DNA from: an uncultured Flavobacteriia bacterium
GTDB taxonomy: Bacteria > Bacteroidota > Bacteroidia > Flavobacteriales_D > Crocinitomicaceae
DNA length: 6,972 nucleotides
Assembly: GCA_903930085.1 (NCBI GenBank)
Contig: CAIYXD010000055.1
Span: 1 to 6,972, forward strand
Direction: 5' to 3'
A program made the translations under genes and the position numbers. Shown here piece by piece: positions 1 to 6,042 of this stretch. The notes beneath the pieces were generated by a model. It had not been told where the DNA came from and searched no databases. It saw only the letters and a program-made list of their open reading frames with translations. Within the stretch, counting starts at the first letter, position 1. Each line of letters begins with the position of its first letter.

Positions 1-251
1 AAAGAACCAACGGTATCAGTTGCTTGGTTGTAATTTATTGCATTTGAAACAGCAAGTTCCGCAATTAATAACCCATCGTTGTTAATCAACTGCCGGTTAA
101 ACAATAACGATTTCCGAGGAGGAGTCATTATGCCATTTTTATAATCAATTGACGCGGATGTTTGTTTTGCAACAAAACCTCCAAATGCTGGAATAATGAC
201 GCAATTATGGCGAACCAATAAATCTCCAATAAGTTGTTCAACTGAAACCAT
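1..251 (-). CDS. HU/CCDC81-like domain protein, N-terminal part (runs off left edge)
   Basis: This is a partial gene of which 83 codons are visible. The start is fixed: the ATG at 251-249 is preceded two codons upstream by an in-frame TAA. The protein begins MVSVEQLIGDLLVRHNCVII, followed by PAFGGFVAKQ (about residues 21-30), then TPPRKSLLFNRQLINNDGLL (about residues 43-62). The pattern of a short helix, an IPxFGGFVa strand, a PPxkxlxFNxxLxxNDGLL segment and another helix is what I recognise as the HU-like domain of Bacteroidota proteins related to CCDC81. Such proteins often continue through a transmembrane segment into a C-terminal SPOR (peptidoglycan-binding) domain, but that part would lie outside the window. 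No signal peptide is visible at the N-terminus, which fits a cytoplasmic HU-like head. A DNA-binding or cell-envelope role is inference. It lies downstream of kdsB on the same strand across a 79-bp gap, so it could be co-transcribed or use the weak promoter candidate in that gap. Confidence 0.78.
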   Translation of the reverse strand, partial: MVSVEQLIGDLLVRHNCVIIPAFGGFVAKQTSASIDYKNGIMTPPRKSLLFNRQLINNDGLLIAELAVSNAINYNQATDTVGS

Positions 252-281
252 GCCTTAATTATTTTAATGAGCTAAACCTCT

Positions 282-316
282 GCAAATTACGAATTTCTTT
301 CGAAAATGTTGCAAAA
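282..316 (-). promoter_or_regulatory. Possible promoter for the HU/CCDC81-like gene
   Basis: On the minus strand, TTTTG (316-312) is followed after 22 bases by TAATTTGC (289-282), and the ATG lies 30 bases further on. This resembles the Bacteroidota primary sigma-factor promoter (TTG, 17-23 bases, TAnnTTTG), except that the -7 box has one base fewer between TA and TTTG. It sits in the only gap between kdsB and this gene. I see no convincing terminator after kdsB, so read-through is equally possible. Confidence 0.3.
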
Positions 317-330
317 TGCAGTAAAATTAG

Positions 331-1062
331 TCAAAGAAGTGCGAGTACTTTTTCAACATCTTCTGGGACATCAATATTGGGTGTCTCGATATCTGTTTCA
401 ACAAGTTGGATGGAATATCCGTGGTAAAGCCATCGCAATTGCTCTAACGACTCGATTTTTTCCAGCGCAGTTGGCTGCAGTGCTGTAAGTTCCTGCAACG
501 TTTTTGCTCTGAACGCATACAAACCAATGTGTCGCATGTAAGGGTAGTTTTCTATCGGTTTACCTTTAGAATGAACAAAATTAGGAACCGCACTTCTGCT
601 AAAATATAACGCTTCGTTGTGCTTATTTAAAACTACTTTAATGCGATTTGGATTTTCAATATCTTCCAAACGTATAGAGGTGTTTCCCAAGGTTGCAATA
701 ACTGTTTTTTCTTGTCGAAAAGCTTCAATTAATACTTCCAACTGCCTGTAATCAACCAAAGGTTCGTCTCCCTGAATGTTGATAATAACATCCATTTCTG
801 GGAATTCTTTTGCAACTTCTGCACAGCGATCTGTTCCGCTGGTGTGTGAAATTTTGGTCATCCGCACCGAACCGCCAAAGCGAATTACCTCGTCGTATAT
901 GCGCTGGTCATCCGTTGCAACGATAACCTCTGTTATTAGAGAAGATTTTTTTGCACCTTCGTAAACGCGCTGAATCATTGTTTTCCCTTTCAAATCTATC
1001 AAAGGTTTTCCAGGAAATCGCGACGAATCGAATCGGGCGGGTATTACACCAAGTACTTTCAT
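331..1062 (-). CDS. kdsB: 3-deoxy-manno-octulosonate cytidylyltransferase (CMP-Kdo synthetase)
   Basis: The enzyme activates Kdo with CTP to give CMP-Kdo and pyrophosphate, the cytoplasmic step before Kdo is transferred to lipid A in lipopolysaccharide synthesis. The 243-residue product matches the usual family length (about 245-250). Visible hallmarks are the nucleotide-binding N-terminus IPARFDSSRFPGKPL (residues 7-21), VATDD (48-52), the SGTDR segment (75-79), the metal-binding INIQGDEPL loop (94-102), YFSRSAVP (153-160), RHIGLYAFR (177-185), LEQLRWLYHG (206-215) and the C-terminal IDVPED (230-235), which corresponds to the DTPED motif of other KdsB proteins. All expected motifs are intact, so it should be active. 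The ATG overlaps the stop codon of the upstream receptor gene by one base (TAATG), which implies co-transcription and probably translation by re-initiation. No separate promoter is needed. Related cytidylyltransferases such as NeuA are less likely given the KdsB-type motifs. Confidence 0.97.
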   Translation of the reverse strand: MKVLGVIPARFDSSRFPGKPLIDLKGKTMIQRVYEGAKKSSLITEVIVATDDQRIYDEVIRFGGSVRMTKISHTSGTDRCAEVAKEFPEMDVIINIQGDEPLVDYRQLEVLIEAFRQEKTVIATLGNTSIRLEDIENPNRIKVVLNKHNEALYFSRSAVPNFVHSKGKPIENYPYMRHIGLYAFRAKTLQELTALQPTALEKIESLEQLRWLYHGYSIQLVETDIETPNIDVPEDVEKVLALL

Positions 1063-3398
1063 TAAAATTTCATTTGCAGTTGAACCAAGAACGTTCTTGG
1101 TGGCTGAATATCTCCCGGTCGGGTGGAGTATTCCGCATTCAAAATATTATTAACCATAAAACCTACGCGATAATGATTTTTAAAGGAATAACCAATTCTT
1201 GCATCAAATACAAAGCTTCCGCTATTATCTCTGGAACGGTATTCTTTTAAACCAGGCAAAATTTGTGTTCCAAAAACACCATCTTCAAAAGTTTTGTCAA
1301 TATTAGGCATAAAACTATTGTAACGAAAGGATGCTCCAACACTAAAATTTTTCCAGGTTGCTTCAATGTCAGCCTTTGCAAGGTGTTTGAATCTATATTT
1401 TAACATGTTACTGCCAGAATCAGAAAAATTTGAATTGTATAACGAATCGCTATTTAAACTAATTGGGTTCATGTAAGTATACCCAATTAAACTTACTAAT
1501 TCAACTTCCTTTATTTTTCCCTGGCTATTAAAGGAAAATTCCATTCCGGAAATTCGTGCTTTTTCGGCATTTTGAGCCTGAAAACCGAGCCATTTAGTAA
1601 TGTACCCTGGATCATCCGGATTGGTAAGATTCACCAAAATTCCTTCCGTTGGGTAAAGACCAAAGGTAAATTCCATCATATTATTATATTGGTTCACAAA
1701 ACCAGCAATATCTATCAACCCTTTCCATCCACCCATTTTTACGCCTTGTTTTATTCCAATTTCGGCTGCCCATCCTGTTTCTGGTCTTAAATCGGGATTT
1801 GGAAAAATATTAAGCGCTCCAACACTCGTTACCGTATACCTTTCCGCAACGGATGGATAACGAACGCCTTGACCGAAAGAAGCTCTTAAATGCGTAAACT
1901 TGGCAATTTTATAGTGCAATCCAAGGCGCGCAATTGGTGTTACAGGTAGTTTGTTTTTTTTGTCCGGATTGCCTATATAAAAGTCAGAATCCCCTTTTCT
2001 ATTGTCTTGTTTAAAATACTCAAAACGCAAGCCACCCGTAATATCCAATTTTCCAATTTTTTGTTCATATTGAGCATAAATTGCACTATTCGTGGACGAA
2101 TGATCGCCAAACAAGTTCGAGTTTACTTTGGTGTAAATTGTGGTAGCGCCAGTTGTTAGCTCTATTCCATTTTTCCAAGAATGCTGGAATTGATAATCCG
2201 CATAAGACACGGAAGAACCAGAACTTTGCGCCTTGTTGGTGATATTTGTATTGTCTACGTAATAAATCCGTGTTTTGAGATTGTGCCGATTATTGTATCT
2301 ATCAACGTATTTAATATACGGATCCAAACTCAGTCGAACACCAGTATTATAGGTTAATGTGGATGTTGCAAGGCTTGTATCGGCACCTCCGCTTGGAGTA
2401 TAAGCAAAAGTATCGCTTTGCCAGATTAGGAAATTTCCCGTTTTTTGGTACTGAAAATTATATCCGATTCCAGCTTTCAAGCGTTTAATTTTCTCTGGAC
2501 GGAAAAATAGTGAGCCACTCAATCTTGCGCGATCTTCGGTTTCTCCTTGGCGGTAACCTTCGTTTTTAAATCCTGTGGTGGAAATTGTATACCCGAATTT
2601 TTTATGCATTTTCCCATAATATGCTTCTATTTGGTAAAACATCGGATTTGTCGACCACCACTTTAGGGTTTGTCTTTTTGGATCGCCATACAAACCGCTT
2701 TGAACTTTTACGCGGGTTTCTCCTTTTAATCCGGGCTCTTTTTCTGTAAGAGAAATAATACCATTCAATGCTCCACTACCGTATAAAACCGATGACGCTC
2801 CTTTCAATATTTCAATTTGCGAGGCTTGTTCCATCGGAATAGAATTCCACTTTGTATCTCCAGCATCGCCAGAAAGCATTGGCACGCCATTCCAAAGTAA
2901 TAAAACCCGACTTCCCGCGCCATAGGAAAATCCACTACCTCCGCGGATACTTACTTGTCCATCCATTGCATAAACGCCAGGACTCTGATCCACGGCTTGT
3001 TCTAAATCGGTGATTCCTTTGTTATCAATCATTGCGGTTTTAATGATTTCCATCGAAATTGGAACTTCTTCAATATCTTGTGATCTTCTTCCGGCAGAAA
3101 CTACAACTGTAGCAATATTTTGAATGCGTTCCTTTAAAGCAATTGTTATATCCCCCGCAGATTTTACAACTATTGTATCATTTGCAAAGGGTAAAAAACT
3201 AGTTATAAGGGTAACGGGAAAAGTATTAACTTCTAATTTAAATTTTCCGTCGAAATCAGAAATTGCTTTTTGTCCATTTGAAGCGATTATTTTCGCTCCT
3301 ACGATTGGTTCTTTTGAATTAAAGAACGTCACTTTTCCTGTAATTTGCGAAAACCCTAGTAACGGTAGTAATAGATAAACGAGTAGTAAGTATTTCAT
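1062..3398 (-). CDS. TonB-dependent outer-membrane receptor (paralog A, kdsB-proximal)
   Basis: This is a 778-residue outer-membrane active-transport receptor, energised by TonB-ExbBD. A signal peptide covers about residues 1-18 (MKYLLLVYLLLPLLGFSQ). A carboxypeptidase-regulatory-like beta-sandwich follows (about 20-88, with GAKIIASNGQKAISDFDGKF). A TonB-box-like stretch ATVVVSAGRR (96-105) comes next, then the plug (about 106-222, with QSPGVYAMDGQVSIRGG and KGASSVLYGSGALNGII) and a beta-barrel to the end (with LRASFGQGVRYPSVAERY at 504-521 and FPNPDLRPETGWAAEIGIKQ at 532-551). It ends in phenylalanine, the normal BAM recognition residue. The barrel-end motif NAEYSTRPGDIQPPR is typical of Bacteroidota receptors of the siderophore/cobalamin class. 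No SusD gene is adjacent, which argues against the SusC glycan type. The substrate is unknown. It is a tandem paralog of the gene at 3477-5819 and overlaps kdsB by one base. The ATG at 3398 directly precedes the signal peptide. Confidence 0.93.
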   Translation of the reverse strand: MKYLLLVYLLLPLLGFSQITGKVTFFNSKEPIVGAKIIASNGQKAISDFDGKFKLEVNTFPVTLITSFLPFANDTIVVKSAGDITIALKERIQNIATVVVSAGRRSQDIEEVPISMEIIKTAMIDNKGITDLEQAVDQSPGVYAMDGQVSIRGGSGFSYGAGSRVLLLWNGVPMLSGDAGDTKWNSIPMEQASQIEILKGASSVLYGSGALNGIISLTEKEPGLKGETRVKVQSGLYGDPKRQTLKWWSTNPMFYQIEAYYGKMHKKFGYTISTTGFKNEGYRQGETEDRARLSGSLFFRPEKIKRLKAGIGYNFQYQKTGNFLIWQSDTFAYTPSGGADTSLATSTLTYNTGVRLSLDPYIKYVDRYNNRHNLKTRIYYVDNTNITNKAQSSGSSVSYADYQFQHSWKNGIELTTGATTIYTKVNSNLFGDHSSTNSAIYAQYEQKIGKLDITGGLRFEYFKQDNRKGDSDFYIGNPDKKNKLPVTPIARLGLHYKIAKFTHLRASFGQGVRYPSVAERYTVTSVGALNIFPNPDLRPETGWAAEIGIKQGVKMGGWKGLIDIAGFVNQYNNMMEFTFGLYPTEGILVNLTNPDDPGYITKWLGFQAQNAEKARISGMEFSFNSQGKIKEVELVSLIGYTYMNPISLNSDSLYNSNFSDSGSNMLKYRFKHLAKADIEATWKNFSVGASFRYNSFMPNIDKTFEDGVFGTQILPGLKEYRSRDNSGSFVFDARIGYSFKNHYRVGFMVNNILNAEYSTRPGDIQPPRTFLVQLQMKF
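2941..3020 (-). repeat. 80-bp segment nearly identical to 5341-5420 (paralog A copy)
   Basis: Aligned with 5341-5420, 75 of 80 bases match and all differences are synonymous. It encodes plug residues about 127-153 of paralog A. Neighbouring DNA matches less well: 47 of 60 bases at 2881-2940 against 5281-5340. It is a direct repeat created by the gene duplication and perhaps refreshed by gene conversion. Confidence 0.85.
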
Positions 3399-3433
3399 AA
3401 ATGGGTAATATTTAATTCAATTTAACGGTATTC

Positions 3434-3443
3434 GCTAAAATAC
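3434..3443 (-). promoter_or_regulatory. Promoter -7-like box of receptor paralog A
   Basis: On the minus strand this reads GTATTTTAGC. It contains TATTTTAG, which matches the Bacteroidota -7 consensus TAnnTTTG at all but one of the fixed positions. The identical 10 bases occur at 5855-5864 upstream of the paralog, and in both cases the box starts 36 bases above the first base of the ATG. I cannot identify a good -33 TTG at standard spacing. The 78-bp gap 3399-3476 that holds it contains no gene. Confidence 0.45.
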
Positions 3444-3451
3444 AATTTTTT

Positions 3452-3473
3452 CTGTTTTGATTGTAAAAAACAG
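3452..3473. repeat. Small inverted repeat between the two receptor genes
   Basis: CTGTTTT (3452-3458) and AAAACAG (3467-3473) are perfect inverted arms around an 8-base loop. They overlap a 10-bp palindrome, AACAGCTGTT (3469-3478), that reaches into the stop codon of the upstream receptor gene. In the minus-strand transcript the hairpin is followed by A residues rather than U, so it is not a normal intrinsic terminator. It lies just upstream of the promoter-like box of paralog A and could be an operator or chance AT-rich symmetry. Confidence 0.3.
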
Positions 3474-3476
3474 CTG

Positions 3477-5819
3477 TTATAGTGTGAATTGCAGTTGAAC
3501 GATAAAGCTTCTAGGCGCTTGAATATCAGCTGGTCTACTCATGTATTCCGCATTTAGCAGGTTGTTTACGATAATTCCAACTCGGTATTTTTCTTGGTAT
3601 TTTATTCCAAATCGTAGATCAAAAACCAAAGCGCCTTTATTGTTTTTTTCGCGGTATTCTTTCAAGCCTTCAAGAAAATCCTCCCCAAGAAAACCATCTT
3701 CGAAAGCGGCATCAATATTCGACATATTGCTATTGTAGCGCATCGAAGCTCCCAGACTGAAATTCTTGTAGGTTGCCTGAATGTCAGCTTTCGCCAAATG
3801 TTTAAATCTATATTTCAATAATTTAGATCCGGCATCTGAAAAGGTGGAGATATAGGCAGAATCGCGGTTCAAACTAATTGGATTCATATAGGTATATCCC
3901 AGTAAAGACTGTATTTCAATTTTACCTATTTTTCCTTCACTGTTAAAGGATAATTCGATTCCGGAAATTCTTGCTTTTTCAGCGTTTTTTGCTTGAAATC
4001 CAACCCAATTTTTAATATATCCTGGTGTTCCTTCTACAAAAGTCAAGGTAAGTGTGTCTGGCGGATATAATCCAAAGGTAAATTCCATCATATTGCTGTA
4101 CTGGTTAACAAAACCGGCAACATCAAAATAACCTTTCCATTCCCCAATTTTCACAACTTGCTTTAAACCAATTTCTGCAGCCCAACCTCTTTCAGGCTCC
4201 ACATCTGGATTCGGGAAAATAATTACCCCGCCAACCGAAGTCGCAGCATATCTTTCGGCAACGGACGGAAAACGAATTCCCTGACCAAAAGACGCTCTTA
4301 AGTGCGTAAATTTTGTTATTTTGTAATGCGCACCTGCGCGGAAGATCGGAAAAAATGGAATAACAGTATTTTTGATGGTAAATCTAGAATCTGGAACGCG
4401 GTTGTCTTGTTGAAAATATTCCAGTCGTGTTCCAACTGTAAAATCTAACTTTTTAAGTTTTAACTCAAACTGAGAATAGGCTGCAAAACCAGTGGAAATG
4501 TGGTTCCCAAAAATTGGACTGATGATTCTATTGGAAGATCCAGTAGCCCCAGCGGAGAAGGAAGATTTGTTTTTGGTAATATGCTGGAACGAATAATCAC
4601 CATAAAACATTTCTGCTTTGGACGATTGAAAAACATTGGTTAAATCGCCTGTTGTGACTAAATAGTAGCGCGTTTTAAATTCGTGTCGGTTGTCTTTTTT
4701 ATCGTAAAATTTCAGGTAAGGATCTACATTTAATCGAATGGAGCGCTGGTAGGAAAGAGAAGATCCTGGTGCTTTCGGTTCCATTCCGCCAAGCGCGATA
4801 TATCCTAAAGAATCACTTTCCCAAAGAATAAATGCACCAGAATATTGGTATTGGAAATTGTAGGTAACGCCAGTTCTTAGTTTGCTGAATTTCTGTGATT
4901 TAAAAACAAACATACCATTGATTCGGGTCCGATCTTCCACCTCTCCTTTTCGATAACCGTCACTCGTGTATCCATTTACCGCTAAACTGTATCCAAATTT
5001 TCGGTACATTTTGGAGGTGAAAAAATCTAAATTATGAAAAGTCGGATTTACATCCCACCATTTTAAGCTCGCTCTTTTCGGATTGTCATATACGCCGGAT
5101 TGCAATTTTACACGAAGTTCACGTTTTTGAGAAGGTTCTTTTTCGTTTAATGCAATAATACCATTTAAGGCGCCACTCCCATATAAAACGGATGATGCGC
5201 CTTTAATTACTTCAATTTGAGAAGCATTTTCAAACGGAATAGCATTCCATTTCGCATCTCCAAGATCAGGGGATTGCATTGGTATTCCATTCCAAAGTAC
5301 TAAAACACGACTTCCAGCACCGTAAGAATATCCTCCACCACCGCGGATACTAACTTGTCCATCCATTGCATAAACGCCTGGACTCTGATCCACCGCTTGT
5401 TCTAAATCTGTAATTCCTTTGTTATTAATTAACTCGGGCTTTAGAATCTCCATGGAAATAGATACTTCTTCCATTTTTTGCGATCTCCGGCCTGCTGAAA
5501 CAACAATTGTAGCTATGTTTTGAACTGCCTCACTCAATCGAATAGTAATTTCGCCAGCAGATTCAACGATTGTAGTATCATTCAAAAAGGGTTGGAAAGT
5601 GGTGATTAAAGTAACTGGATATTTTTCCACTTCAAGTTTGAACTCACCAGTTGCATTAGAAATGGCTTTTTGACCATTTGAGCAACTAATTTTTGCACCA
5701 ATAATTGCTTGTTTTGAATCATACTGAAGCACCTTTCCTTGCAGCGGAAGGGCTTGAGAAAAACTAGCTTTAGGAAAAAGTAAAAGAACGAGAAAAGTAT
5801 ATTTCACGAAAAGTTTCAT
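3477..5819 (-). CDS. TonB-dependent outer-membrane receptor (paralog B, upstream copy)
   Basis: This is a 780-residue receptor of the same architecture as its downstream paralog. A signal peptide covers about residues 1-22 (MKLFVKYTFLVLLLFPKASFSQ). Then come the carboxypeptidase-regulatory-like domain (about 25-95), a TonB-box-like ATIVVSAGRR (103-112), the plug (about 113-230) and a barrel carrying LRASFGQGIRFPSVAERY and FPNPDVEPERGWAAEIGLKQ. I chose the ATG at 5819. A TTG at 5834 would add only five residues before the signal peptide, and the ATG puts the shared promoter-like box at exactly the same distance as in the paralog. The plug is about 81% identical to paralog A, while several barrel stretches that are probably surface loops differ strongly. 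The protein ends ...QLQFTL, with leucine instead of the usual aromatic residue. There is no SusD neighbour. The substrate is unknown; an iron complex or cobalamin-type ligand is plausible by family. Confidence 0.92.
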   Translation of the reverse strand: MKLFVKYTFLVLLLFPKASFSQALPLQGKVLQYDSKQAIIGAKISCSNGQKAISNATGEFKLEVEKYPVTLITTFQPFLNDTTIVESAGEITIRLSEAVQNIATIVVSAGRRSQKMEEVSISMEILKPELINNKGITDLEQAVDQSPGVYAMDGQVSIRGGGGYSYGAGSRVLVLWNGIPMQSPDLGDAKWNAIPFENASQIEVIKGASSVLYGSGALNGIIALNEKEPSQKRELRVKLQSGVYDNPKRASLKWWDVNPTFHNLDFFTSKMYRKFGYSLAVNGYTSDGYRKGEVEDRTRINGMFVFKSQKFSKLRTGVTYNFQYQYSGAFILWESDSLGYIALGGMEPKAPGSSLSYQRSIRLNVDPYLKFYDKKDNRHEFKTRYYLVTTGDLTNVFQSSKAEMFYGDYSFQHITKNKSSFSAGATGSSNRIISPIFGNHISTGFAAYSQFELKLKKLDFTVGTRLEYFQQDNRVPDSRFTIKNTVIPFFPIFRAGAHYKITKFTHLRASFGQGIRFPSVAERYAATSVGGVIIFPNPDVEPERGWAAEIGLKQVVKIGEWKGYFDVAGFVNQYSNMMEFTFGLYPPDTLTLTFVEGTPGYIKNWVGFQAKNAEKARISGIELSFNSEGKIGKIEIQSLLGYTYMNPISLNRDSAYISTFSDAGSKLLKYRFKHLAKADIQATYKNFSLGASMRYNSNMSNIDAAFEDGFLGEDFLEGLKEYREKNNKGALVFDLRFGIKYQEKYRVGIIVNNLLNAEYMSRPADIQAPRSFIVQLQFTL
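5341..5420 (-). repeat. 80-bp segment nearly identical to 2941-3020 (paralog B copy)
   Basis: This is the partner of the segment in paralog A, at an exact offset of 2400 bases. It encodes the conserved plug stretch NKGITDLEQAVDQSPGVYAM and the following DGQVSIRG. There are five mismatches, all synonymous. Confidence 0.85.
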
Positions 5820-5854
5820 AGTCGAGTAATTCAATAGTTCGTTTCGATTGCTTG

Positions 5855-5864
5855 GCTAAAATAC
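5855..5864 (-). promoter_or_regulatory. Promoter -7-like box of receptor paralog B
   Basis: GTATTTTAGC on the minus strand is identical to the box upstream of paralog A and also starts 36 bases above the ATG at 5819. Upstream is a T-rich run with TTTG only 13 bases above the TATTTTAG, which is shorter than the usual 17-23 base spacer, so the -33 element is unclear. The preserved sequence and distance in both copies are the main support. Confidence 0.48.
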
Positions 5865-5970
5865 CAAATTAAAAAACAAACAGTTGCCTTTTTGAAAAAT
5901 TTAAAAAGTAGGAGTTTTAATTGCAATGTATTAAGTGCGTTCTTTAAGCATTTTTTTAATAGAAAGTTTA

Positions 5971-6009
5971 AAATAATCCATTTTTCATAGTGAAATACAT
6001 GGATTATTT
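5971..6009. repeat. Imperfect hairpin / inverted repeat upstream of dprA
   Basis: AAATAATCCAT (5971-5981) and ATGGATTATTT (5999-6009) form a perfect 11-bp inverted repeat. Inside it, TTTCA (5983-5987) and TGAAA (5991-5995) form a second 5-bp stem around a TAG loop, with a small 1-by-3 internal loop between the stems. It lies in the 223-bp region between two divergent genes, so a terminator for either neighbour makes no sense. It ends 33 bases before the dprA start. It could be an operator, a structured dprA leader, or the remnant of a lost gene's terminator. Confidence 0.7.
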
Positions 6010-6012
6010 ATG
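6005..6012 (+). promoter_or_regulatory. Weak -7-like box for dprA overlapping the hairpin
   Basis: TATTTATG matches TAnnTTTG at all but one fixed position and ends 30 bases before the TTG start, a distance similar to the other promoter candidates in this window. It overlaps the right arm of the inverted repeat. No matching -33 TTG is visible, so this is tentative. I see no other clear promoter in 5865-6042. Confidence 0.22.
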
Positions 6013-6042
6013 TAAATTCAAGTAACCTTAAAAGTATTAACC

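Noticed and set aside
306..488. Plus-strand open frame of 60 codons
   Set aside because: It lies mostly antisense to the 3' end of kdsB, shows no recognisable motif, and is best explained as a shadow of that gene.
776..1250. Two overlapping plus-strand open frames (776-964 and 951-1250)
   Set aside because: Both are antisense to kdsB and the 3' end of receptor paralog A, whose reading frames are strongly supported by family motifs. The translated sequences look random.
1572..1790. Plus-strand open frame of 72 codons
   Set aside because: It is antisense to the receptor barrel and matches no family I recognise.
3124..3378. Plus-strand open frame of 84 codons
   Set aside because: It is antisense to the N-terminal domain of receptor paralog A and has no independent support.
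3452..3473. Intrinsic terminator between the two receptor genes
   Set aside because: The stem is only 7 bp and AT-rich, and in the minus-strand transcript it is followed by A residues rather than a U run.
3541..3738. Plus-strand open frame of 65 codons
   Set aside because: It is antisense to the 3' end of receptor paralog B and has no recognisable features.
1062..5819. A SusC/SusD polysaccharide-utilisation locus
   Set aside because: The receptors are about 780 residues, shorter than typical SusC proteins. No SusD lipoprotein, glycoside hydrolase or sensor-regulator gene is present in the window.
5820..5834. TTG at 5834 as the start of receptor paralog B
   Set aside because: It adds five residues before a complete signal peptide that begins at the ATG at 5819, and it would break the matched spacing of the promoter-like box seen in the paralog.
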